DNA from: Streblospio benedicti | Lineage: Eukaryota; Annelida; Polychaeta; Spionida; Spionidae | Direction of reading: 5' to 3' | Length of the DNA: 64,000 nt | Assembly (NCBI GenBank): GCA_019095985.1 | Contig: CM032659.1 | Span: 20,728,464 to 20,792,463 of the forward strand | In this document: positions 55,421-64,000 of the stretch, one piece after another | How positions within the stretch are numbered: position 1 is the stretch's first letter | Layout of the letters: every line of letters starts with the position of its first letter | Notes under the pieces: model-generated | What the model was told of the DNA's origin: nothing | Database searches by the model: none | What the model saw: the letters and a program-made list of their open reading frames with translations, nothing else | Translations under genes and position numbers: made by a program

Positions 55421-56234
55421 CGGGGTCAGGGTTCTGAGAATCTGCTATTGTCGCCAATAATAGTGCCATTTTTACTGTAGCGATAATGGGTGAATTTACC
55501 GTGGCGTCACTGGGCGCCAAATGTTCACGAAATAGCTGCTTCTTTGGGGGGTTACTATATACTCATTGTTCCTTTAATCTGTGTTTTTTCTATGTGTACA
55601 GATTCTCACAAACGTTATCTAAACATCCATTCCAAATACTTATGCAATATGGCATAGAATCAATTAAATATTAGTCTGAGAACTTTGGTCTTCGTTATGA
55701 TGAACCCAAAAGTAGCAAAAGTGAACCCGAAATCCTGAAAAACCCTATAGGGTGAACCTCGTTCATATTTGGTATGTATATTAGAAATTGGTATACTTTA
55801 CCGGCCACCTATAATAGAAAAAGATTAACAACCGGCCAAACACACATTTTGCTGACCAAACATGAACTGTAAAATACTGCAGTCACGCAGCCTTCATCTT
55901 GACAGTACATGCCTATACTTTCTTCCAAATATGGCAAGTTTGGTATCAATTTAAAGGTCTATACATACGCTTGACATTGCCATTCATTGATTTTTCATAT
56001 CACATTTTCTAAGAAATAAAAAATTAGTTTTCCTGCGAAAAATGTGTACTTTGTTTACATCTGTGTTTGAATACTGCAGGTGCGTGCTGGAAAATGCTTC
56101 TTTTTCACGTCGTCGATGAATAATTCGCTTTTTTACTTTCAAATCGATGCAAACGGATAGAATTTATGATGTACAAAGTTTGTTCAGTGATAATTTAGGT
56201 TGTCATAGAATGTAAGCAACATAAAAGGTCTGTT

Positions 56235-56334
56235 NNNNNNNNNNNNNNNNNNNNNNNNNNNNNNNNNNNNNNNNNNNNNNNNNNNNNNNNNNNNNNNNNN
56301 NNNNNNNNNNNNNNNNNNNNNNNNNNNNNNNNNN
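56235..56334. other. Assembly gap, 100 N
   Basis: Exactly 100 N, the usual placeholder for a gap of unknown length. The right edge starts inside a Helitron-like 5' end (CTTCCTTTATATATATATA), so the break fell in a repeat. Order and orientation of sequence to the right are therefore not certain. Confidence 0.99.
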
Positions 56335-57420
56335 GTCTCTTCCTTTATATATATATACTAGCTGTTTACCCGGCGTTGCTCAGGTTGAAACAGATGAGAT
56401 CATCGTCATATGTCTAAGCCATTTACACACTAAATGTACTAAATATGGCAAAGATTGATTCCTCTAATATCCCTCCCCCAGCTACTGCTACCCATGGTAA
56501 ACACGTGCGGAGCAGATTAAATGTCCCACTCATCCCTACCCTTCCTTCCAACCCCCAACCCCTCTTCTCTCCCCAACCCTCTCTACCCCATCCCCATCTA
56601 AACAGGTCCATAATTAATGCACCCCCTTCCTGCTGCTGCTCTGGTTGAAATGGAAGAGATCTGGAACATATTAAATGCTCCTCCGTTCCCATTCTTTCCC
56701 CTGTCCCACATCCCTCACACCAGCTCCCGTCACCATACAGGTCTTGGAAAGATTAAATACACCTCCATCACCTTCCCCTCACAGTCATATGTGACAGCTA
56801 TACACACACTACATGTATGTGGCAATGCTTGATCCCTCTAACATCCCTCCCTCCAGCTACTCCTACCCCTGGTAAACATGTGAAGACCATTAAATGTGCA
56901 GCTCAATCACCCCTTTTCTGATGCTGCTCGGGTTGAAATTGATGAGATATGGAACAGATTAAATGCTCCTCCCTGCCTCACCACCAGCCATACCCCCACC
57001 CCATATGGACACCAGCCATGCCCCCCCCCCCGCCATATGGACACACACACCCTTTCTGCCAACACCCCTCCCAAAAACAGGTCCGGAGCAAATAAAATGC
57101 ACCTCCATCACCATCACCACCCTCCCCAGCTCCCTAGCTGTATGACTGTACATGTGACGTGTAACGTACGTTTGACATAACTGTTTTGTGACGTGCAACC
57201 TACGTTTGACATATACAAACGTTTGACGTATTACGTACCTTCAACAAACATTGCCCTGTAAGCAACCTTTCTAAAATTTCTTTTTTCTTGTTTTTTATCA
57301 TTAAAACCAATTTATTTGGTTTGAAATGTGATATTATAACGACCACCAAGTTGTCTTGATTGTACATACATAATTTGCTTGTGGTTAAAAAGCCTTTTGT
57401 GACGCAAAAATCGCCTCTTC
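56335..57420 (-). mobile_element. Helitron-like element, inverted copy, plus a neighbouring 5' end
   Basis: On the minus strand the element runs from GAAGAGGCGATTTTTGCGTC (57420, first about 16 bases of the 5' end lost) to AACGCCGGGTAAACAGCTAG ending at 56358. It carries the same ACGT-rich 5' block, purine-rich modules and GAGCAACGCC hairpin as the array at 2418-5262. Directly after its CTAG the TATATATAAAGGAAGAG start of a further unit runs into the N gap. A tandem array therefore exists here too. Confidence 0.75.
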
Positions 57421-57439
57421 TAAAATTTCTAGATTATTC

Positions 57440-58240
57440 ACTAGTATATCTCACTGGCATCAAAACTTTACACCTCATTTTGTAGATAATTATCTAATCT
57501 AATGACACAACATGTTTTGAATTGTATAGATTGATGAACATTTTTTTTATAAAGCAATTAGTGAAAAATTTACAACTTTGTCTGTGAAGCATATAACTGA
57601 TAGTAAAACATCAACATGACCGAAATCACTATTCAGTTACAAAATTTGTATATTTATCTAGAAAACCTTGCCTCAATTTTTTTTATATTTTTCCTATTTT
57701 TCATTTTGCATGCATTTTAAGTTTTAAAACCACTTATTTTCCGAATTTTCTGGCAAATCAATTCAAAAACGTTCATAATTCATCAACGAAAAAAAATCCC
57801 TAGTAAGGTTTTCTTCAGAATGCATATATCTTCAAATATATACAAGTTTGTGAAAATTTGATTTCACGGTTAGAGAGAAATATAAAAAGAAAAATTAATC
57901 CACTATGCAAACTTAGTTTTGAGAAAATGGGCTTTAAACATGGCCAATCAATATACTTTGATTGTAGTTGCTGCCTATAAAATGTATCATATAAGAAAAA
58001 CTATTGATGATAAAAGGTTAATTTTAAAAACATGTTGTTCTTTATCATTTATAGCATACAAAACATTGAAAATGTAAAAATTGAATTTTTAGCCCATATA
58101 ACCTTATAAGCCTGCAAAGAATGAGTCATTGTTTTTCTCTCCGGGTTGGTCTTCACGAAATGGGTTGTAATGGGAAAACTATTGAAGATAAAAGGTTCAT
58201 TTCAAAACATGTTCTTCTTCACACTTTACAGTATAATAAA
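57440..58240. mobile_element. Second, inverted copy of the TTAA element, ends lost
   Basis: Reverse-complement match to about 15445-16185, for example TTGAGGCAAGGTTTTCTAGA and CAAGGTTTTC..TACAAATTTTGTAACTGAATAG. The terminal GGG(G/T)ACTGTGAACTC repeats are not present at either end, so this copy is truncated on both sides. Some internal differences are small indels. Confidence 0.65.
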
Positions 58241-59329
58241 TATAAGGTTGAATAGCCATGACAGACATTTCAATGGATCATTCAATTTCCAATTCACACA
58301 TAATATATATTACATACAATTAAATGAACTTGAATTCATTATATGAGATTTCTCAAGGTATTGTTAAATTGTCTGCAATAAAAATATTTCTCATTATTAG
58401 TGGTAATGTACAACAATTATCTTACAATTTCAATTACATTGTGACAGATTCTGACAAGGCATTTGAATTGGATTGAATGTGCATTAAATTGTACCTTGAA
58501 ATATTGTGTTGAACAAAATATAAATTGGAATACTTCCATTTGACATCAACATTTTTCCTTTTTCTGACTCAATCAACTCATAAAATAAATATTGACCATA
58601 AAGTGCCACTCCATTTCTACAATAAGATATTTTGACATCAGTAATGATTACACCCAACCAAAAGTTAGGCCGTTATATTGATTCGCTCTGTCTACTTACT
58701 TTAACCATATGTTCAACGCAAATATGTATGCATCACTAACACAGTAACACAAGAGAAATCCCCACTTATGGTATCCTTCAGGGATGAATATAAGTACTCG
58801 TTTTTATATACAAACATATAAATAAGTTTGATTTGATTGGCTGCAGATAACAGCAACTTCATGTATCTTAACTGAGGCATTGATAAATGGCATAGTAGAG
58901 TGGGGTGCTTGATCAGCAAAGCAAGACACATTTTGTCATGTTCACGTGATTTTGTTGGTATTTGAAGCCATGTGCATGACAAAACCATAATGTACTCAGT
59001 GATTGTCCTGTTGTTAGATGAGATTCAGTTTGATAAGGTAAATTGTGCAATAGAATGAGAAACAACATGCACAACAAATATTAAAACAGACATACAAATG
59101 AGCTTAAGTCCCACTAAACATAATAACTAAATATTTATATTCAACAACTACTATTTAAGATTCTCTTAACATTATGAAAATTGTGCGATGTTAAATTTAA
59201 TATGGAAAACTTAAATGGCTTTATCTGTAAAAACAAGGCATAATAAATGTAAATGTGAATGTACTTATTTACAGTCGCAAATTACAGTTTGTCATGCAAT
59301 AGCAATTTAACATCTACACTAGTTCATTG
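58241..59329. other. AT-rich, no gene recognised
   Basis: No exon, element or structured repeat could be supported. The short minus-strand frame at 58988-58713 shows no motif. Confidence 0.4.
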
Positions 59330-59582
59330 GCAACCTTGTCACACTACCTTTCTCAAACCCCCCGGGGAGTATACAGCACATCACTAACGTAGCGCAGATG
59401 TGCTTATCACTCACATTAGCTTTCACTCACCTGACCTGTACCTATTTAACATGTGGGTACCATGCAGCAGTGTGCAATCTGTTAGAGACAAGTTTTATCA
59501 ACACCTATCACCAGACCCAATAGGGAATCGAACCCACATCCTTCTGGTCATGAGTCCAACTCAATAACCATTCTGCCAAGGA
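59330..59582 (-). mobile_element. tRNA-derived SINE
   Basis: On the minus strand, TGGCAGAATGGTTATTGAGT (A-box region) and GTGGGTTCGATTCCCTATTG (B box) about 35 bases later form a tRNA-like pol III promoter head, near 59582-59515. A non-tRNA body extends to about 59330. Cloverleaf pairing is not complete, so this is a SINE and not a tRNA gene. Confidence 0.6.
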
Positions 59583-61168
59583 ATGTGTACTGCTACTGGG
59601 TATTTTTGATAATTCTGTAATGGACCAATATTAGCTCCCCTTAAAATTTCATCTTTATGCAAACATTCTTAGCATCAACTTTCTTATTTCATCAACGACA
59701 ATCATCGAATTTGGATGACTAATATTAACACACAATTCTTAATATAACCTTTCAAACTACATGTATACACTGTGATTGCCAAAACAAGCAATACAGTACA
59801 TTTTAAACTCACAAACCATTTGAAACCTACCCAAGATATGAAGAGATTATAATATAATTTCCATATTTTTCAATAGCAATATTTCAATTATTCAATATGA
59901 AATCTTATGGTTGTTGGGTAAATGCAGAGTACATACTTTGTACAATTAAGTTTCTGAATTACAAATTAAATGTGCACTGGTTGCCTTAGGGTACATTTCA
60001 ATTGCTTGTGGTCATTTTATTGGTAACTACAAGATAGATGAGATTTCATAGTATTAAAACACAAATACAAATAACATTTTCAAATATTTTCCTAAAATAT
60101 AAATTATATTCACTTTTAACTTAATGATTGAAATACACAAATATGTCATTTGCAAGCATCCCCAAACATATGAACCTACTATATTACAAATCTTTCATAA
60201 TTCATGATTTCAATATGTACATATATCTTTCATAGAAAGAAAAGGTTCTCAAATGCAGTCACACATTTTGTCTAATATCACTGTAAGAAAATACCTCACA
60301 TGTCACTTTTAGTGGAATTGCTGGATACTACATCATGCTAGAAATAGTTGAGGAATATCATTTTATTCGTCAATCATGATTGAAAAGCATTACACCACCC
60401 AATTTGAACTTGATAAAATAGAATACAAGTAAAATGTTTTTGAGACAAAAAAAACATATTTTTTCTTACAAAATTTTAGTAACAACCTTATTTACTTATT
60501 CCTAAATAAAAACTGTTCTAAAAGCTTTAGCTTTTTAGTTTCACCGTTTGTTTTATTCAAAAAGTTTTAATAGCCACAGAAAAATCAATCACCTCTAATG
60601 TCTTAATTTTTAACCACATTATTTGAGATCTCATTTTTATATTATAAAATTCTTGAAGCCATTCTTACCTGGCCTGCAAACATTTGCTGTTGTCTCAACA
60701 GCTAATCCACAGTTTGCATGACCCTATCACATGATACAAGTTCAAGAAGGTCCACAGAGTTTCCTTGTGCCAGTAGCACTACTGCGGCTATTGAGACATC
60801 AAGGTAACAACTGTAATCCGGTAAAAACTGACTCCATTAAAAGAATAATATTTTATGTCAAAATGGGAACCTACAAGTAACCTCCATTTAAACATTTATT
60901 AAAGTAGGGCCTACATAACAATGTTATACTGTAAAGTAAGACATTCCATGTAATGCATCCAACCAGCTCAAAGAGAACCGGTATAGTTTGGTTAGACCAC
61001 GTATAGTTTGGTTGGACCACGTTCACACACTTTTGGTGTTTTCACAAAGCAATCATAGTGGAAATTAGGGGATTATCAGCAAAATTATTAATTGCATTTA
61101 CATGTAAATGACATTTTGTTAACGTGCTTAACAGTGCATAACAGTAGTATTTAGACTAAGATTCAGTT
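59583..61168. other. Intergenic downstream of gene C, no gene recognised
   Basis: AT-rich. A doubled phrase GTATAGTTTGGTTGGACCACG occurs at about 60982-61020. A GC-richer bit near 60660-60790 contains AG and GT signals but no open frame of interest. Confidence 0.35.
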
Positions 61169-61306
61169 GGACCCATTTAACTTGAATTTTGATAAGTAGA
61201 TTTATTATTAATAAAGTGAGCAAATAGTTATCTCCTGACATTACAAACTCCCTCCGATAAGTCAAAACTATTATTTACTCCCTTAAAATTCAAGTTAAAT
61301 GGGTCC
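61169..61306. repeat. Inverted repeat (22-bp arms) in the gene C 3' UTR
   Basis: GGACCCATTTAACTTGAATT and two more bases (61169-61190) are repeated exactly in reverse complement at 61285-61306, 94 bp apart. The right arm starts 16 bp from the gene C stop codon, and the poly(A) signal lies between the arms. It could be a small MITE that supplies the 3' end. Confidence 0.75.
61201..61206 (-). terminator. Poly(A) signal AATAAA of gene C
   Basis: TTTATT on the plus strand, AATAAA in the direction of gene C, about 117 bases after its TGA. It is a plausible distance for a short 3' UTR. Confidence 0.45.
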
Positions 61307-61322
61307 GCCTGTTTGGGGCCAC

Positions 61323-61552
61323 TCATGCTGTCTGCTCCCACCATGTGAGGAAGTCTTGTCTCTCTTTGCGCCTCTGTTGACTCAGGTTGTTCCTTTGCAG
61401 GGACTTCACCTTGTTATACAAGGTGTAGAATCTCTGCTGAGCGTACTCGTAGAATTCATACTCCATTGACAGATGGTCTTTGAGCGTCTCAATCGTCTCT
61501 GATGACACTGTTGGCTTCTTGTAGGTTTTGTAGAAGAGATGTAGCTTTTCAT
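61323..61552 (-). CDS. Gene C last exon: C-terminal helix and stop
   Basis: Acceptor CTCATTTCAG; AT completes an Asp codon, then EKLHLFYKTYKKPTVSSETI and a predicted amphipathic helix (MEYEFYEYAQQRFYTLYNKV) with a basic tail QRRKERQDFLTWWEQTA before TGA. The tail is unlike human UST, which ends in an acidic stretch. Confidence 0.88.
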
Positions 61553-62480
61553 CTGAAATGAGCAAGAATATAATTGTTCATGAAATAAGGACATTTACAA
61601 ATCAGTATTGTCAAACAATGCCCTCTAAAAATTTCACAATCCCTCCTCTTGTGCAAAGGCTGGTGAACTTAAAGATAAGACATGTTACTGCCTTCATAAA
61701 ATTGTTGTAAAAAAGACTGTTAAGTGACGTTTTGAAACCCACAAGCACCATGTTGGTGCCGTCACTGTTTGCTACCACTAGACCGGTAGAAGCTGCTGCG
61801 GCGTACCGTACTCCCTGAAGACGCTAGTGGCATTGAAGAAGAACTGGGGGAGGAGGACGTGGAGCAGGTCCATGAATGCGGGCAGGTCCTCGGTGATGCC
61901 CACTACCAGGTACGCGGACCTCAGCGTGCTGCAAACACACAATCAACACACCCGCTTAACACAATTTTTCACTCTAGAGTTTCTTATTAAGTACTATATA
62001 CAACAATCAATTATTTTTACAATTCTTCCACCAAGAGATAACTCAAGATAATATTTAGATTGATTACATCAAGCTGAAATCATGGACTACATTTTCAATC
62101 CTACTGAAAAAACAATTGTTTTAATTTAGGAATAATGCTGTGAATGATTTAGAAATGTTCTTCTTGAGGTAATGCTGATTCTCACTATACAATATGCAAG
62201 ATTCTCACTGTACACAAGATTTTCGTTAATATTTTTCCACGATTATATTCTTGTTTCTCGTTATACTGCAATTAATATTTAGTTTTTCCACCATACATTT
62301 ACATGTATGCCATTATGCTTCACATTCTACACCTCGCTGTACCCACCGTTTTGCAGCCTGCAGCATGTTCCCATCCATGGTTTTGCTCTTGCACTTGCGC
62401 TCGTGTCCGCAGAAGAACGGCAGCAGTGTGTTGATGCCGAGACACGCACGCAGCCCGCGCGCCACGCACGCATCCAAGCT
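61323..62480 (-). CDS. Gene C: uronyl/heparan 2-O-sulfotransferase-like, C-terminal half (3 exons seen)
   Basis: Exons 62480-62347, 61928-61807 and 61552-61323 join in phase (0 to 2, 2 to 1, 1 to stop) to 161 residues. In order: SLDACVARGL..LLPFFCGHERKC (human HS2ST LQIPFFCGHSSEC; UST IIPYFCGQHPRC), TLRSAYLVVGITEDLPAFMD (UST NENFLLVGILEELEDVLLLL), LLPQFFFNATSVF (LLERFLPHYFKGVLSIY), KKPTVSSETIETL and MEYEFYEYAQQRFYTLYNKV (UST KKTVPSPEAV, MRYEYEFYHYVKEQFHLLK). This is the acceptor-side and 3'-phosphate end of the fold. The start of the protein should lie at coordinates above 62480 in this orientation and is not in the window. It may be the missing half of gene B. Confidence 0.85.
61807..61928 (-). 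CDS. Gene C penultimate exon
   Basis: Acceptor TTTGCAG; one base completes Arg, then 40 codons TLRSAYLVVGITEDL...FREY and a final G before the donor. The donor GTACGC is unusual beyond the GT, but the phase match with both neighbours and the family alignment support it. NAT is a possible N-glycosylation site. Confidence 0.85.
62347..62480 (-). CDS. Gene C first visible exon: FFCGH motif
   Basis: 44 codons plus two bases, from AGC TTG GAT to CG|GTGGGT. It contains four Cys at family positions (DAC, RAC, FFC, RKC), the disulfide pairs of the 2-O-sulfotransferase fold. The acceptor side (TGTAACCCTCTAG) has a weak pyrimidine tract; the exon may start elsewhere within a few bases. Confidence 0.8.
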
Positions 62481-62730
62481 CTAGAGGGTTACATGGGCAA
62501 CAGTGTGTTTCAGTGTGCATATAACGAGGCAGTAAAGAAACAGATCTTTAAGGACACCTTTTGATCTACCTGTTTTCTATTTACTAATAGTGTAACGCAT
62601 ACAAGTTTTCACCATTACATGCTATTGGTCACGGGAGATGACTTCACAAAGTCATGTAAAAGCTGAAAGCTTGCATACAGTATCACCATACGCACTAAGT
62701 GCCAAGAAACATGTTTTGAGGCCTATTGTT

Positions 62731-63885
62731 AGATAAATGTGTTTGTATCTTTATGTAGACTATTACTAGTAGTAGGACTGACTACACTACACTATTACTT
62801 ACTATTTACAACATGTACTGACGTTGCGGCGACCATCGCGGTGCCTTCAACCGAGTGACTGTTTTGGTACGATGACGTCACAATGGTGCGAACTAGGTTT
62901 CCGCCAGGTGGAGTTCCTGGTGGAAAGCAGATGGAGGAGGTTCGGGGGGATGCTCCTGCCTTGGTTGAGGTTGAGCTTCGGGCGGTGCGTGTGGATCTTG
63001 ATGGCTTCCAAGATCTTACGTCGGAAGGGCTGATCTTCTCTGCCTATGACTCTGGCTGACTCACTACTGAATAGATGTCCAGTATTCTCTGTGTGGATCT
63101 GTATGGCAGACTGGGTACTATGTATGTTTCATGGCATGAAGGGCATGAGATGTCATACAACACTCCACACATTTTCTTTGGGTCGTCTTTGTCCTTGGGT
63201 CTAACTAGCAGGCTCCTAAGCGTGTTGAAAGGCTTATGGAAAGACGGAACACCATGTTTCTTAAGGATCCTCTGCATAGTTTCAGATGTGCCTTTCACAT
63301 ACGGAATTCTCACAGGGAACTTCTTAGCCGTATTGTCACTTGTTTCAGACGGTTCTTCTGTTCTCTTTTTGGAAGGAACTTTGAACGCCCAGGGCTTGTA
63401 TCCATTCACTTTCAGCACTTGTTTCACATGTTTCACCTCTTTCACACGGTCTTCCTCCTCGGTTACCAGATGTTCGGCTCTCCTTAGGAGTGTGCGGACT
63501 ACCGAGCGTTTGTGTTCAAGATGATGGTTGGAGTCCCAGTTCAAGTACTGATCAGTGTGTGTGGGCTTCCTATAAACACTAGTCTTCAGGGATCCATCTT
63601 GTTTCCTCTCAATGTGAGTGTCTAGGAAGGCAAGTTTCTGATCAATCTCACCTTCAATGGTGAATTGAATAATCTGGCTAAGGGAATTCAAGTAAGTTGA
63701 AAACTCCTCAATCTGATTCTGTGGTAGGACCGTGAAGGTGTCATCCACATAACGTGACGTCATCGTACCAAAACACTCACTCGGTTGAAGGCACCGCGAT
63801 GTTCGCCGCAACGTCAGTACATGTTGTAAATAGTAAGTAGTAGTGTAGTGTAGTCATAAATTAATCTAGATAAATGTGTTTGTAT
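62731..63885 (-). mobile_element. Penelope-like element, truncated, with 18-bp target duplication
   Basis: AGATAAATGTGTTTGTAT occurs exactly at 62731-62748 and 63868-63885 and brackets the insertion. The minus strand encodes an RT end (SRYVDDTFTVL with the YVDD active site, LAFLDTHIERKQDGSL, VYRKPTHTDQYLNWDSNHH, HKRSVVRTLLRRAEHLV), a linker, and a partial GIY-YIG region (MCGVLYDISCPSCHETYI; then in another frame ARVIGREDQPFRRKILEAI). The middle of the GIY-YIG domain is missing. The first 103 bp of the element's 5' part (63754-63856) are repeated inverted at its 3' end (62779-62881), as PLEs often show. It sits upstream of the gene C exons, so within gene C if the gene extends that way. Confidence 0.85.
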
Positions 63886-64000
63886 TTAAAAGCGCATGAA
63901 CTTGTTATCAAAACCCTGGTTCCTCCTAATGAAACGTATCATTGCTCGCTACTGGCACTACATATGTATCATGTAGATTTACTAGTTCTATGTCATGCAC

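Overview
The window is animal nuclear DNA: AT-rich, with short GC-rich exons separated by kilobase introns with GT..AG borders, and full of small transposons. The word TACATGTA is common, several tRNA-derived SINEs are present, and one repeat near 26.5 kb resembles elements I associate with bivalves. Together these suggest a marine invertebrate, most likely a mollusc or another lophotrochozoan; amphioxus cannot be excluded. There is one assembly gap of exactly 100 N (56235-56334).

Three host genes can be read by joining exons whose phases match. Gene A (minus, 15168 to 8915) looks complete: seven exons encode a 272-residue secreted protein with a signal peptide, a cysteine-rich module loosely like chitin-binding type 2, a Thr-rich mucin-like linker, two EGF-like domains and a C-terminal somatomedin-B-like domain. 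Gene B (plus, 25950 to 53219 and onward) is the N-terminal half of a type II Golgi 2-O-sulfotransferase of the UST/HS2ST family: cytosolic tail and membrane anchor, PAPS-binding loop, and the catalytic His segment. Gene C (minus, 62480 to 61323) is the C-terminal half of a protein of the same family, with its stop codon and poly(A) signal. B and C lie on opposite sides of the N gap and on opposite strands. They may be two halves of one gene whose right-hand contig was placed backwards, or two converging paralogs.

The rest is mostly mobile DNA. From 2.2 to 5.3 kb there is a MITE followed by a head-to-tail array of Helitron-like elements, and a related inverted copy borders the gap (56.3-57.4 kb). 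An ACGT-dense repeat block (5.4-6.4 kb) and a possible TATA-less promoter with a short spliced non-coding transcript (7.3-8.15 kb) precede gene A. The large third intron-side interval of gene A (11.5-14.6 kb) holds a dispersed repeat, a Penelope-like element and two microsatellites. A TTAA-flanked element lies at 15.4-16.2 kb with a second, inverted copy at 57.4-58.2 kb. A LINE of about 3.1 kb (31784-34921, minus) sits in intron 2 of gene B. A tandem duplication of about 3 kb (33866-36893 and 36894-39945) joins this LINE to exon 3 of gene B and leaves a partial extra exon. Further right are a 57-bp-TIR element with iterons, LINE tails, a THAP-domain relic, a perfect 73-bp palindrome, nested TIR elements, SINEs, and a second Penelope-like element with an 18-bp target duplication (62731-63885).

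No CRISPR array, rRNA gene, convincing intact tRNA gene or virus-like element was recognised.
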